Assembly: GCA_016648135.1 (NCBI GenBank)
Contig: JADDOH010001545.1
Coordinates: forward strand, 186,001-250,000
Source: Agrypnia vestita
Taxonomy: Eukaryota > Arthropoda > Insecta > Trichoptera > Phryganeidae
Length of the DNA: 64,000 nt
Direction of reading: 5' to 3'
In this document: positions 52,672 to 62,134 of the stretch, one piece after another
Layout: each line of letters begins with the position of its first letter
How positions within the stretch are numbered: position 1 is the stretch's first letter
The notes under the pieces: model-generated
Told to the model about the DNA's origin: nothing
Seen by the model: the letters and a program-made list of their open reading frames with translations, nothing else
Database searches by the model: none
Position numbers and translations under genes: made by a program

Positions 52672-53452
52672 GGCACACTAGGGCTTCTGGACCCGACTCG
52701 ATCCCACCCGGACTCGGTCGGGTGATGACCCTAAAACCCGGGCTCAAAACTGCCGGGTTCGGGTTTTATTTGATATATTAATTTTAATTTGTAATGCCGG
52801 GTTCGTTTTTTATTTGATATTTTAATGTTAATTTGTAATAAAGTTCCGTTAGTTTAAATTTTGCGGAGCGAGCTCAGGCGAGTATTTGTCCCTGCTTCAC
52901 TTGGGATAAGCATTGAAGAAGTTAAACTTTCGTCACTCTTGTGCCAGCTCCAGGCTTCACTTCCATGCACTTCCGAGTTAAAGATTAAATGTTTACGGGA
53001 AGAATTTTCCTTGTTTAAAAGAAATAAAAAACGTACAATAAATCTTGAGAGGCTCGACGACGCGGTTTGCATTGTGAAACCAACATCAACAGACAACGAA
53101 CGAACATTTTCGGTGACGACTAATTTTTGCACAAAAATTCGATCATCATTAGGTGATAAGTCCCTCAGTGATAATTTTCTTAAAATATTATTGTATAAGA
53201 AATTCTGAATTTAAAAAAAATACCTGTGTAAAATACTCTTATATGTTCTTTATCTTTGTTTCTTTTTTATCATATTGATTTCTACGTGCGTAATTATTTT
53301 TATAATGTATATTTTAAAAATAATCTATATATAAAAGCTGTGTACTCGTATAAATTCTTTCTTTCTTTTTTGTATCATACATTATTTGCAATAATCATTT
53401 TAAAAACCGCCGGGTTTCAAAACCCAGGATTTTGAAACCCGGCGGGAGACTG
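52672..53452 (+). mobile_element. hAT remnant with CCCGGGTTT-type subterminal repeats
   Basis: CTAGGGCTTCTGGACCCGAC, then AAAACCCGGGCTCAAAACTG, CCGGGTTCGGGTTTTATTTG (twice, shortened the second time at 52796) on the left, and a CCGCCGGGTTTCAAA hairpin with its inverse at 53407-53447 on the right. hAT elements with GGGACCCGGGTTTTGAACCCGGG-like ends are well known. Between them lies a hAT dimerisation domain (52861-53208). Exact termini and 8-bp duplication were not resolved. Confidence 0.7.
52861..53208 (+). pseudogene. hAT transposase C-terminal domain
   Basis: Open frame of 115 codons ending at a stop. KKRTINLERLDDAVCIVKPT, STDNERTFSVTTNFCTKIRS and SLGDKSLSDNFLKILL follow the hAT dimerisation pattern (P-x-TS-x-x-ER-x-FS-x-x-x-NF-x-x-K-x-R-SSL-x-D-x-x-L). 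The catalytic DDE part and BED finger are absent; upstream text is a noncoding deletion scar. Confidence 0.8.
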
Positions 53453-53702
53453 AAATTTATTTTATTTTTTAACAAACAGGTCAATTATTAACCCTAATTG
53501 ATGGTCCTAGAGATTAACTATTAGAACCTAGAAACTATTAGAGTACAAAGTAAGGTGTAATACATCAATTAAAATAAGTAGATTTATACAAATAATACAA
53601 ATATAAAAAAAATGTCAATCTACAATGTTGCTGAATTAATTGAAAAAATAATAAATAGTGTGTTAATGATAAAGTAAATTATAAATAATATAATTTAGGT
53701 AG
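53453..53702. other. Spacer
   Basis: AT-rich, no feature recognised. Confidence 0.45.
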
Positions 53703-54308
53703 GAATTGGGTATTTTTTATAAGGAGATGATTAATTATTGTTTTTTTATTAGCACTTATTAAGGTAAACATTTAACGATTATTTTAATCTTTTTTTAAAA
53801 CAAAAACAAAATGGCCGCTCCATTTCCGTGGAGCTTCTCCGCCGCGACTGATATGCAAAGTCGTGTTTAGAAATGAAATATTTAAAATGTAGCTTATCCG
53901 GTTTGGAAAAATTCGTTTTCAATAAAGTTGTGGGAGTAATTTGAATTGAAATTGTTATTTACAAATGACTTATCGTATTACAAAAATCCTTAAATGAGAC
54001 TCCGTAGAGTTTTACATGTTTCATTTCTTAATACGTGCTTAATACGTACTTAATACGTACTATGATCTTCTGTTCTGCCTCGGACAAACGTGCACCGGGA
54101 AAGGTGCATCTCAGTCACGGAGGAGAGCACCGCGGAGGAGTTTGAGCTTGTACCTTTATAAGTGCCAATAAAAAATAACAATAATTAATCAACTCCTTCT
54201 AAAAAATACCCAATTTTCCATAAATGAAGAGTTTGAGTTTGTAACTTGCCAAAGTGCCAATAGAAAAATAACAATAATTAATCAACTCCTAAAAAATCAC
54301 CCAATTCC
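53703..54308. mobile_element. MITE with a duplicated right arm
   Basis: Left arm GAATTGGGTATTTTTTATAA GGAGATGATTAATTATTG (53703-53765) is inverted at 54155-54216 (AGTGCCAATAAAAAATAACA ... CTAAAAAATACCCAATTT). A second copy of the right arm, with the preceding GAGTTTGAGTTTGTAAC, follows at 54226-54308. The interior holds ATGGCCGCTCCATTTCCGTG (a 19-codon ORF, probably meaningless) and a TTAATACGTACT run x3 (54030-54061). Confidence 0.7.
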
Positions 54309-54418
54309 AAAAAAAATACCTAAATTTCAGACAATCTGGGTGATTTAATCAACCATGGTGAATGACTTAAAAAATTGGTGATCGTACTTCAAGACTCGGG
54401 TTAAATTTTAAAGCTAAG

Positions 54419-54501
54419 GCCCGAATACAGAGTCAATACCAAACGCTTTTAAAGCGTATTTTAACCATTAAATCATTAATTATTGACTCTGTATTTGGGC
54501 C
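54419..54501. repeat. Short palindrome (family also at 60322)
   Basis: GGCCCGAATACAGAGTCAAT at left pairs with ATTGACTCTGTATTTGGGCC at right. An equivalent pair (GGCCCGAAGCAGAGTCAGTA / inverted GGCCCCGAATTCAGAGTTAA) lies at 60322-60432. Confidence 0.75.
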
Positions 54502-54954
54502 TAAATCTCAAATTACTTAGCGAATTTCTTAGCGCATGGAATACATGCTTACCATGATTTAAATTCGCAGTACACACTAAGTTATGCCGAGAACGAGTTA
54601 CGTGATAAACTTCGTTGACCTTGGAACCCACGCGCTCTATACCTGAGCAGTAATGTTATATTTCGTATAAATTGTCAGTAAATAAAATAACTTTCAATTT
54701 ATATTCTTGTGCTTCGTATTTATGTATTAAACAATAAAAATTTATTCTGTAACGCTTTATTTTTTCAATGGTCATAAAATGATTTTGTTTTATACACTAG
54801 GATTATATGTATATAAATATGTACATTAATTATTGTTAATTTGTATGTTAAAAATAATCTAAAATTTTACAATTTGACACTACAGTCCTTTCGGGAATTG
54901 TTTATGTTGACTGAATGATAAAAGTGACAGCATATAAAACTATTACGTATTTAA

Positions 54955-55165
54955 ATTGTGGGGTGTAAAAGTGAAGCAGCAATATCAAAAAAAAAATTGA
55001 ATGCAGTCATCGAGTATAACTGATTTATATTGTACTAAATGAGAGATTTTATAGAAAATATAGCCAATAAATTAATAGGAAACATGATTTTGAAAGTAAT
55101 ACACATATTATCTTGAAATCGGTACATTTTAAATTAGTAATCCTCGGTGACTACATGCAAAAACT
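54955..55165. repeat. Repeat C copy
   Basis: TGTGGGGTGTAAAAGTGAAG CAGCAATATC, GAATGCAGTCATCGAG, GAGATTTTATAGAAAATATA and an inverted CTCGGTGACTACATGC at the right. Confidence 0.6.
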
Positions 55166-56739
55166 GTTACGTGTTGAATTCTGAATATTCCTGAATTGAA
55201 TCATTTCTGGCCTCATAGGTAAGCCCTGCTCAATGCTGGACGCCTGGATATAATTTTCTCGCAATTATTGAATTTGAATACACAACGTTGTTTCTTTCTA
55301 CCCGAAGTTATTAATGCAGTGGTTGTGAGTCCACCCGGCTTGTTACTCAATGAAGATGTATTCTCTCGTACTGCGAAGTAACCAGGCGAACATAAATTAC
55401 GCTAATTGTGTGACGAGATGCATCTCACTGGATGCATATTTTACATATCAGTTTCATTCCAGATTGATCTGCTTACTAGTCGTCCAAATGCGAGTAGTAC
55501 GGTTGCCGACGTCATTACTATACAAATCTTTTTTAGCTGCCAGTGTCAGAATGTCAAAATTCTTTGGTTCGTATTTAATAAACGAATAAAAAATATATTA
55601 AAGTTATTTGATATCAATTTCAAAACATTTTTTTTGCGTTTTTCTTGATTAACATTTTATCTTCATATGTAAGAAAAATCGTACTAGAATAATCTTTGCA
55701 ATGGTGTCTTCACTTTTTATTTGTTACACACATAATTTTTTTGAGAACACAATTTCTACTGGTATACTTGCTTAAGCATTTTAATAAAAATTATTAAAAG
55801 TACCTATACATTAAAAGTACATCGCTGAGTAACCATTTTCTAACATTTAACACATTCAATTTCAAAATGTCATAGATTATTGCATTTCATTTCTTCCATT
55901 TTCATACTGAATTGTACACATAAAACACACGCGCGATGTTTACGCATAATCATTAGTTTATCAACTGTACGTACACACTCGATTTTTTTATACTAAATAT
56001 TGTCCTACCTCAGGCTACAAAATTTTTCCTGTGCCATCAATAATGACAATAATTATATAACAAATCTAATAAATATGACAGATAATAATAATAATTCCAG
56101 GTATCAAAACGGATAGTTTTCTTAGAAATTATATTAAATCTTGGATATTATTTGTGGCCACGTTGGATAGCCGAATGGGTGTGGTGTTTTAATCCCAAAA
56201 ATGATATATTTGTTTCGAAAACCTTGTTGTTTAAATTGTACATTTGTTCAAGTTGCTGGTCTCTCTGAATACCATCAGATTCGTGCTGCTATTAAAGTTC
56301 CAAACCTTAACTTTACCAAACAGCAAACACGAAATATCTGGGTGTATTTAGCGAATTGAATTTGTAGAGAATATTTATACCTATTCCTTTTTTTTAAATG
56401 TACGTTTATCAATCCAGTAAAAAATTTTCAAAAAAAAAATAGTCCCAAATAGCAAGCAGTTTGTAGCTTTTAGCAAAATAGCAAATGTGTTTACTGAGTT
56501 CGAAAGGCGGAATTTAATCACTTAAGAAAATCAATAAATTGTACAGTTTATGAAATATCCAGACAGAATTATTGGTATCACCAGGGCTTTAAAAATACCT
56601 ACTAATAAATGAAACACTACAAATGAAACATAGTTTTTTTTTTAAAATTATTATGAAATTCGTACATGTGTCTTTTATATATATTTTTTTCTCAGTGGAG
56701 TTATTGATTTTCTTTATTTATTTATTTAGCTTAATTATT
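55166..56739. other. Spacer
   Basis: A GC-richer patch at 55200-55560 has overlapping open frames (79 and 80 codons) without recognisable domains. No gene is called; the remainder is AT-rich. Confidence 0.4.
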
Positions 56740-56744
56740 TAGTT

Positions 56745-57195
56745 CCACGTATAATGTTTTGTGGGCTGATACGTGATTTCAATTAAACATATTGCATTCC
56801 ATCTACCTAGTCATTTAAAAGATTTTACAATAAAATTTTTGCACTCCTGTTTAAACCTCATTATATTCACAGTGTTTTGAATTTCCTCTGGCAGGCCATC
56901 GAAGATTTTTGGACTTTTTTTTTTGTGAGGTGTTTTTCTTTTTCTTTGGTAGTCTCATGTTGTATTGTAAGAATGAAAATCCCTATTCATCCTGTCATCA
57001 AAGTATTTGGGTTCTAATCCATGTTTTATTTTTAATATTTGCACCAATAGATTATACTTTATTCTTTGATTGTTTCTAGTCCTAGGGCATTCAACATTTT
57101 TGTTTTTTTGATTATCATATTACACTTCAATATTATGCGCATCGCTCTGTTTTGTATTATTTGAAGTTTCTTTATCATTCCTTTGTTGCTTATAA
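56745..57195 (-). pseudogene. LINE reverse-transcriptase C-terminal remnant (Jockey/CR1-like)
   Basis: Minus strand pieces: MLNALGLETIKE, KIKHGLEPKYFDDRMNRDFH-like across frameshifts, KKSPKIFDGLPEEIQNTVNI, MRFKQECKNFIVKSFK. The F-DGLPEEI...F-K-x-x-x-K-x-x-x motif matches the extreme C terminus of Jockey/CR1-group LINE proteins (N-x-LPEEI-x...F-K-x-x-LK). Heavily frameshifted. Confidence 0.6.
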
Positions 57196-57404
57196 ATAAT
57201 ATACTGTAACAATAATCTATTTATCCGATATAAATTTACACGTCAGTCAGTATTATAATGTTGGTTATTTTTCTCCATTCTCCATTTCTCTTATGTGTCG
57301 CACGTATAATATGTATTGTGCTGACCCTAACATTGATGCTGATATTCTTGAAACTCCTATACAACATCAATTTTCTTAACAATTGACCTGTAGCCATAGA
57401 ACAC

Positions 57405-57595
57405 ATAAAATCAATTATTTATATGCATATTCTTACATGATCGCACAACATTGATATATTGAATATATGGATGTTGCTAGAGCGGGCCAAAGACACTTGT
57501 AATTGGGATAGTGGGCTGAGTTTTAAATGAAAATGTATTATTTTTTATGTATTTTGTATCTAGTATTCTGTTAGTGTCCCGTTGAAATAAATACA
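57405..57595. repeat. Dispersed repeat, LINE 3'-end-like, copy 2
   Basis: AAATCAATTATTTATATGCA, TTGCTAGAGCGGGCCAAAGA, CACTTGTAATTGGGATAGTG, GTTAGTGTCCCGTT: second copy of 51520-51720. It lies just after the LINE remnant at 56745-57195 but in the opposite orientation to it. Confidence 0.65.
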
Positions 57596-57689
57596 CTTAC
57601 AGACATTAGAAATAGCATTCTGGATAAATCTCTGTATTGCGAAACAGTATAAGGATCGACATAGTTATTTAAATTTATATTACAGAAAT

Positions 57690-58520
57690 GTACACCACTC
57701 TAGGGCGCCATTACGTCCTTTCTAGAGGTTGACGCGGCGGCGACGCCATTAAATCTATTTTGGAATTTAATAAATTAAAACGGTTTGTTCTCCGGTAAGT
57801 GTGTGTGACTAATTAAAATGAAATGCGGTAGCAGCACGTTCAAACATTTACCGAGTGTAAAACGGTGACGTCGATTGCCTTCGAAAGCGACATCACACCA
57901 GATGCGCGCCACAACACAGCCGCTCTACATTTGTGGCGAATGCGACGAGCGGAGCGGCGCACACTGGGTCGAAACCGCAATTTGAGGAACTTAGGGACCT
58001 ATTGCTATTGTATTATTAAGTGTTCATTTAGTTAGTTTTTAGTCTAATTTTGTTGGATTTTTTGTTGATTATTTGTGTTATAATGTCCTTTACTCACTAT
58101 TTCATATTGTTTGACATAAAAGAAATTAAGAAAATAAAAAATAATATTATAAATATATACGTTTTTTTATTTTTTCGATCCATTTATCTGGTAGAATTGC
58201 AAGTTTATGTACACGTTCATAGCATCAAACGATGGTAGACTAGACAAGGTATGAGAAAAAAAAAAAGGTTTCAAAGCAGGGTCAGTCATCACTTTGCAGA
58301 AATTTAATTTCATTTGATCCGCTCCATACAAAAAATACAAAACTTTTTTTTTTTGCCCAAACTATAAAGTTTAGGAAAAAGTTTCATAGGACAACTATTG
58401 TTGAAAGTTGGTCCCTAAGTCCCTCAAATTACGGTCTCGACTCACTGTGCGGCGTGCGGTTCTCCAGAACCAAACGCTGCTCTTGTCTCGTAGTCCTTGA
58501 TAGCCAAAAGAGCAAGTAAT
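57690..58520. other. GC-rich island interrupted by a MITE
   Basis: CTAGGGCGCCATTACGTCCT, GACGCGGCGGCGACGCCATT at 57701-57750 and GATGCGCGCCACAACACAGC to GCGGCGTGCGGTTCTCCAGA (outside the MITE) stand out in AT-rich DNA. TTCTCCG|GTAAGTGTG at 57795 is a strong donor-like site after the first block, so this may be a CpG-rich promoter with a noncoding exon. Direction (+) is inferred from that donor only. Confidence 0.35.
57961..58448. mobile_element. MITE with ACACTGGGTCGA ends (488 bp)
   Basis: ACACTGGGTCGAAACCGCAA TTTGAGGAACTTAGGGACC at left and, inverted from the right, ACAGTGAGTCGAGACCGTAA TTTGAGGGACTTAGGGACC. Flanks GCGGCGC (57954-57960) and GCGGCGT (58449-58455) look like a target duplication with one mismatch. 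AT-rich noncoding interior. Confidence 0.75.
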
Positions 58521-58627
58521 CAATTAGGTATTGTGCATTCTGCGTAGCCAGCAAGAAAATTCACAAATGTAGCGATTTGTCTAATAATTCTATTCTACGG
58601 TTTGTTAGTTACAAGACGTAGTTAACG

Positions 58628-59065
58628 CTCCCGTTTCAGAACGGGGTACAATTTAACCCTAATATTTATATTTTTAAACTATTTAATAATTATTAATGAT
58701 ATTGAACTGATATTCCTTGTAATCCTCACAAATATTCTAAATAACACAACACCCAAAAAATAAAATAAAAATGTGTAGACAGTCAAAATTAAAAAAAAAA
58801 AGTTTTTCAATAAACGGTCGTCAATATCCTATACGATAGGCTTGCTTCGTTCTGCTTGCGCGGCTTCTGTCAGTCGAACGCTTGTGGTCAAGAGACGTCA
58901 AAATACTAAGGTTTCTCATAAAATGACGACAAATTTATTTGAATCTTGTTCGCATTGTATAATATCGCAGTGTATAAGAAATGCAATTAAAAATGTTATA
59001 GAACATTTTCAAACGCTTATACTTCATTAAAACACAAATTTGACTGGGGTCCCGGTTGTACCCCG
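58628..59065. repeat. Inverted-repeat element, probable MITE
   Basis: CTCCCGTTTCAGAACGGGGT ACAATTTAACCC at left and, inverted from the right, GGGGCCCCGAGCGGGGTACA ACCGGGACCCC share a CGGGGTACAA core. Boundaries are approximate. Confidence 0.45.
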
Positions 59066-59338
59066 CTCGGGGCCCCGATCCTATTTCCGATCTCCCGGTA
59101 CCCGTAGGTTAATTAATGTATAAGGACTACGTGTGTAGCAGAAATGGTAAATTACCTTATTATTCAAATGATCCTGAGAACAGGTTCCCCGCAAGCTGTT
59201 GGCGGGATGATTATTTAATCACACATCGATTGCATCAAAAATGAAATGGGCCGCGCCAAATAATTTCGTAAACCCTTCGAAGCCATGGTCTATCGAGCTC
59301 ATCAAAACTGTTATTATTCCGTAAACAGGCGCAATATA
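59066..59338. other. Spacer, moderately GC-rich
   Basis: CAGGTTCCCCGCAAGCTGTT at 59180 and GGGCCGCGCCAAATAATTTC at 59248; no gene recognised. Confidence 0.4.
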
Positions 59339-59857
59339 CAGGGGGTCTCATAGCCAGTACCAAAAACTTCGGGGGAGTCTTATTCGCTAAATTTTTAATA
59401 GAAAATTTTCTTTACTCTTTGTTAAATGTCGACTGTTAAGGAGATTAGCGACATCAAATTGCCTTTGTTTTCCATATTTCCCACCTATCTGTAAAACTCT
59501 ATTACACTGTTCCCACCTACCTGGAGAAGTAAGAATACAAAATATTTTATCGAATATTAAAAATTAATTCGCTTTTGATACAAGTCAAACAAAATGATTA
59601 AAACCGTGCAGAAATTTGAACTATTTTTTTTCCAGAATTTTAATAATTTGATTTGATTTTTAATTAATTTCAAAGTGAATGAATTTTTAATATTCAATTA
59701 ATATAAATTACATTCGTGATATATTGAAAAAATGCTATCTTTGATGTCATTTGATCGCCTTAAATGTTGAAATTTCACCCAAAGTGTAAATGATATTTTT
59801 TATTCAAAATTGTATGAGGAGGACTCCTCCGAATTTTCTGCTACTCTACGAGAATAA
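59339..59857. repeat. Foldback family B copy (~520 bp)
   Basis: CAGGGGGTCTCATAGCCAGT ACCAAAAACTTCGGGGGAGT at left, preceded by TA; right arm ends TCTGCTACTCTACGAGA. Inner arms pair over GTCGACTGTTAAGGAGAT / ATCGCCTTAAATGTTGAA-like words. Confidence 0.7.
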
Positions 59858-60126
59858 TGAATACTTTGAATGTTTCAAACGTAACATGAGTTGAGATCAT
59901 GCTGTAGCGCCATTGAGAAAATATATTTACGCTGCGTTATGCCTGTAAATCAAGACGAAGAATAGGTATGAGAAAGTCATCCGAAAATGACCATTAAGAG
60001 CTTCATAATTTTGAAAAAGCTATGAACCTCTGTCTATCTACCACCCCACTTGTGACAATGGTACCTGAAGAACTAGGTTAAACCATGAGCTGTACCAACT
60101 ATATGATGATATGCGTGATAATGTGT

Positions 60127-60322
60127 ATCAAAATCTCGAGACTCTGGTGGCTGGGGCACTTAGAACGAATGGAAGCCTAAAAAAGTGCTGAACTATAGAC
60201 CAGAGGGGGACAAAGGAGAAGAAGACTCAAGTTGAGGTGGGTGGACTGTGCCGAAAGGGACCTCAACATGCTAGGCACAGTCAATTGGAGTAACGTTGCC
60301 GCTAACAGGGCGGAACCAGGCC
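60127..60322 (+). pseudogene. LINE C-terminal scrap
   Basis: IKISRLWWLGHLERMEA, stop, KSAEL, stop, TRGGQRRRRLKLRWVDCAER, DLNMLGTVNWSNVAANRAEP. R-L-x-W-x-GH-x-x-RM...GR-x-R-x-x-x-LRW-x-D-x-x-E-x-DL matches LINE endings; two stops. Confidence 0.7.
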
Positions 60323-60432
60323 CGAAGCAGAGTCAGTACTTAGATGATTTATTTATTTATTTATTGATAAAAGTGTAATTTTCTGTACAGATAACACTAA
60401 ATAATCTAAGCATTAACTCTGAATTCGGGGCC
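60322..60432. repeat. Short palindrome, second copy
   Basis: GGCCCGAAGCAGAGTCAGTA CTTAGAT ... ATCTAAGCATTAACTCTGAA TTCGGGGCC around an ATTTATTTATTT centre; same family as 54419-54501. It begins immediately at the end of the LINE scrap. Confidence 0.7.
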
Positions 60433-60588
60433 TAGTGGAGGCCGAGTCCCACCCCGCGATGTAGCGCCGAAGATTATTATTATTATTGTGAAGCTCTGTC
60501 ATCTCAGAAATAATTATGGATTAGTGTTAGAAAGGCTAAATTTTATCGGTTGAGGCAGGCTGATCTATCTTACTTCACGACGAGTGTA

Positions 60589-60756
60589 GAGGTCCTTTCA
60601 TTTAAGAAAGACAATCGAATTAGTGTGTGTACGCCGTGCGTACGAGGCGCATTGTTTCGTTGTGTTTATACCTGTAAATACCAACATAACAAAACAATAT
60701 GCACCGTACGCAACGTACACATACTAATTCTATTGTTTTTTTTAAACGGAAAGACC
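60589..60756. mobile_element. MITE X copy 3 (168 bp)
   Basis: Left GAGGTCCTTTCATTTAAGAA AGACAATCGAATTAGT, right inverted GGTCTTTCCGTTTAAAAAAA, with TA flanks (60587-60588, 60757-60758). Same length as copy 1. Confidence 0.8.
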
Positions 60757-60900
60757 TATGCGTAGCTTCATGGTCGGATTTTTGCGTCTGCGAAGTTTCT
60801 GTGGTGCGTCTTTAGTGACTGGTTCCGCAAAAACCGATCGAGAACATCTCAGTCCGTACAAAGTCACGTAAAGTAAAGTAAATGTGAAATAAATACCCAC

Positions 60901-60940
60901 CTGCAGGAAGCCAACGACGGCCCTTAACTCTTCCAGACAT
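60901..60940 (-). CDS. Candidate short initiator exon (MSGRVKGRRWLPA-)
   Basis: Minus strand ATG at 60938-60940 (GATTTATGTCTGG) runs 13 codons to a consensus donor CCTGCAG|GTGGGT (phase 1). GC-richer sequence upstream on that strand (around 61040-61085, CGACAATGCGGCGCGAAC) could be a promoter. No downstream exon found; chance is possible. Confidence 0.25.
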
Positions 60941-61345
60941 AAATCTACGGAATTCAATTTACGGGAGTTTGAGTGAAATTAATGAACTATTTGTGCCGCT
61001 TCTAATGAAATTAAAGGATAGATATTTGTTCTTGAAACTCGCGCAAGGACGCTGCCGACAATGCGGCGCGAACTATTATCGGTGGCTTAACCAAAAAAAT
61101 TTGGACTAATATTCATAAAAAAATATTTCACCTTAATAGCACGAACAAACTTTTTTATAGTGGAGCTGGTGATATTTCTGCACATTTCTTCGGTTTCGAT
61201 CATCGCTGATAGGTTTACGACTCTCTACCTTTTAATTTCGTTTCTCTTCCTTCGGTATTTGAAATTAGAGAACCAAGGAACGCGCGAGCTACTACAACCT
61301 CACAATTTATTGTCCAGTGATCTTTACTTTGCTTCATGTAAGTAG

Positions 61346-61905
61346 AGATCGTACTAAACTAGATTTTCAGCCGAAACCGAAACCGGATTTCGGCTTTGTT
61401 CTGGTCTCGGAAAAAAAGGCTTCGTTCTGGTTTCAAAACCGAAACTTATTTAGACATGTTAAAATCTAGTGCGTTTTCCTAGACTAGTAGTAGGAAATAA
61501 TATTTGATTAAATTAGCGGATTTAATTAAATAAGACATCTAATTTTATTGGTAAATTATTAATTTTAATTAAAGAACTTTGTATTAACCACTTAACTTAA
61601 GTAAGGTGGTTAATAACTTAAGTTAAGTGTTTAATTGAAATTAATAATTATGTCCAGAAAGTTAATGCTATAAACATCAAAAATATTATTGGTAAATTTT
61701 GAAATTTTTTTGAAAAAGTTATTTTAGTGAACAAATCAGGAATATTTTCAATAGCCACAATAGCAATCTTTACAAACAAACACTTTTCTAATAGTTTTTT
61801 TGAAGATTCAGCTGAGCGGAAGTTTCGGCCGATTTTTGACCGAAACCGCGGCCGAAGCTAGTTTTTTGGTAAAAACTGGCTGAAACCGAAACATCGGTCA
61901 CGACA
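61346..61905. mobile_element. Non-autonomous hAT-like element with CCGAAACCGAAAC subterminal repeats
   Basis: AGATTTTCAGCCGAAACCGA AACCGGATTTCGGC near the left and, inverted from the right, CGATGTTTCGGTTTCAGCCA; multiple copies of GGTTTCGG/CCGAAACC in both orientations near each end (also GTTTCGGCCGATTTTTGACC at 61823). The centre contains CACTTAACTTAAG and its exact inverse CTTAAGTTAAGTG (61590-61631). Noncoding. Confidence 0.6.
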
Positions 61906-61925
61906 TATAAAACATCGATGGTCTC

Positions 61926-62134
61926 TAAGTGTACTATCGAATCTGCGAAAATTCGATTTTTATTTTACTAAACTGTCAATACTATATATTTTCAGATATC
62001 TAATGATAAAAAAGTTTAATTATCCTTTGTATGTGCGAAACGATTATTTTTTAATTCCCCGAAATATGGTGTAAATTGGATAGTTTAATAAAGTAAAACG
62101 AAAATCGATTTTTGCAGATTCGACAGTGTACGTA
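61926..62134. repeat. MITE-like inverted repeat (~50-bp arms)
   Basis: AAGTGTACTATCGAATCTGC GAAAATTCGATTTTTATTTT at left; inverted right arm GTACACTGTCGAATCTGCAA AAATCGATTTTCGTTTTACT. About 210 bp in total, directly adjoining the element at 61346-61905. Confidence 0.75.

Noticed and set aside
55350..55648. Two overlapping ~80-codon frames
   Set aside because: No domain, competing frames equally open, and no splice context.
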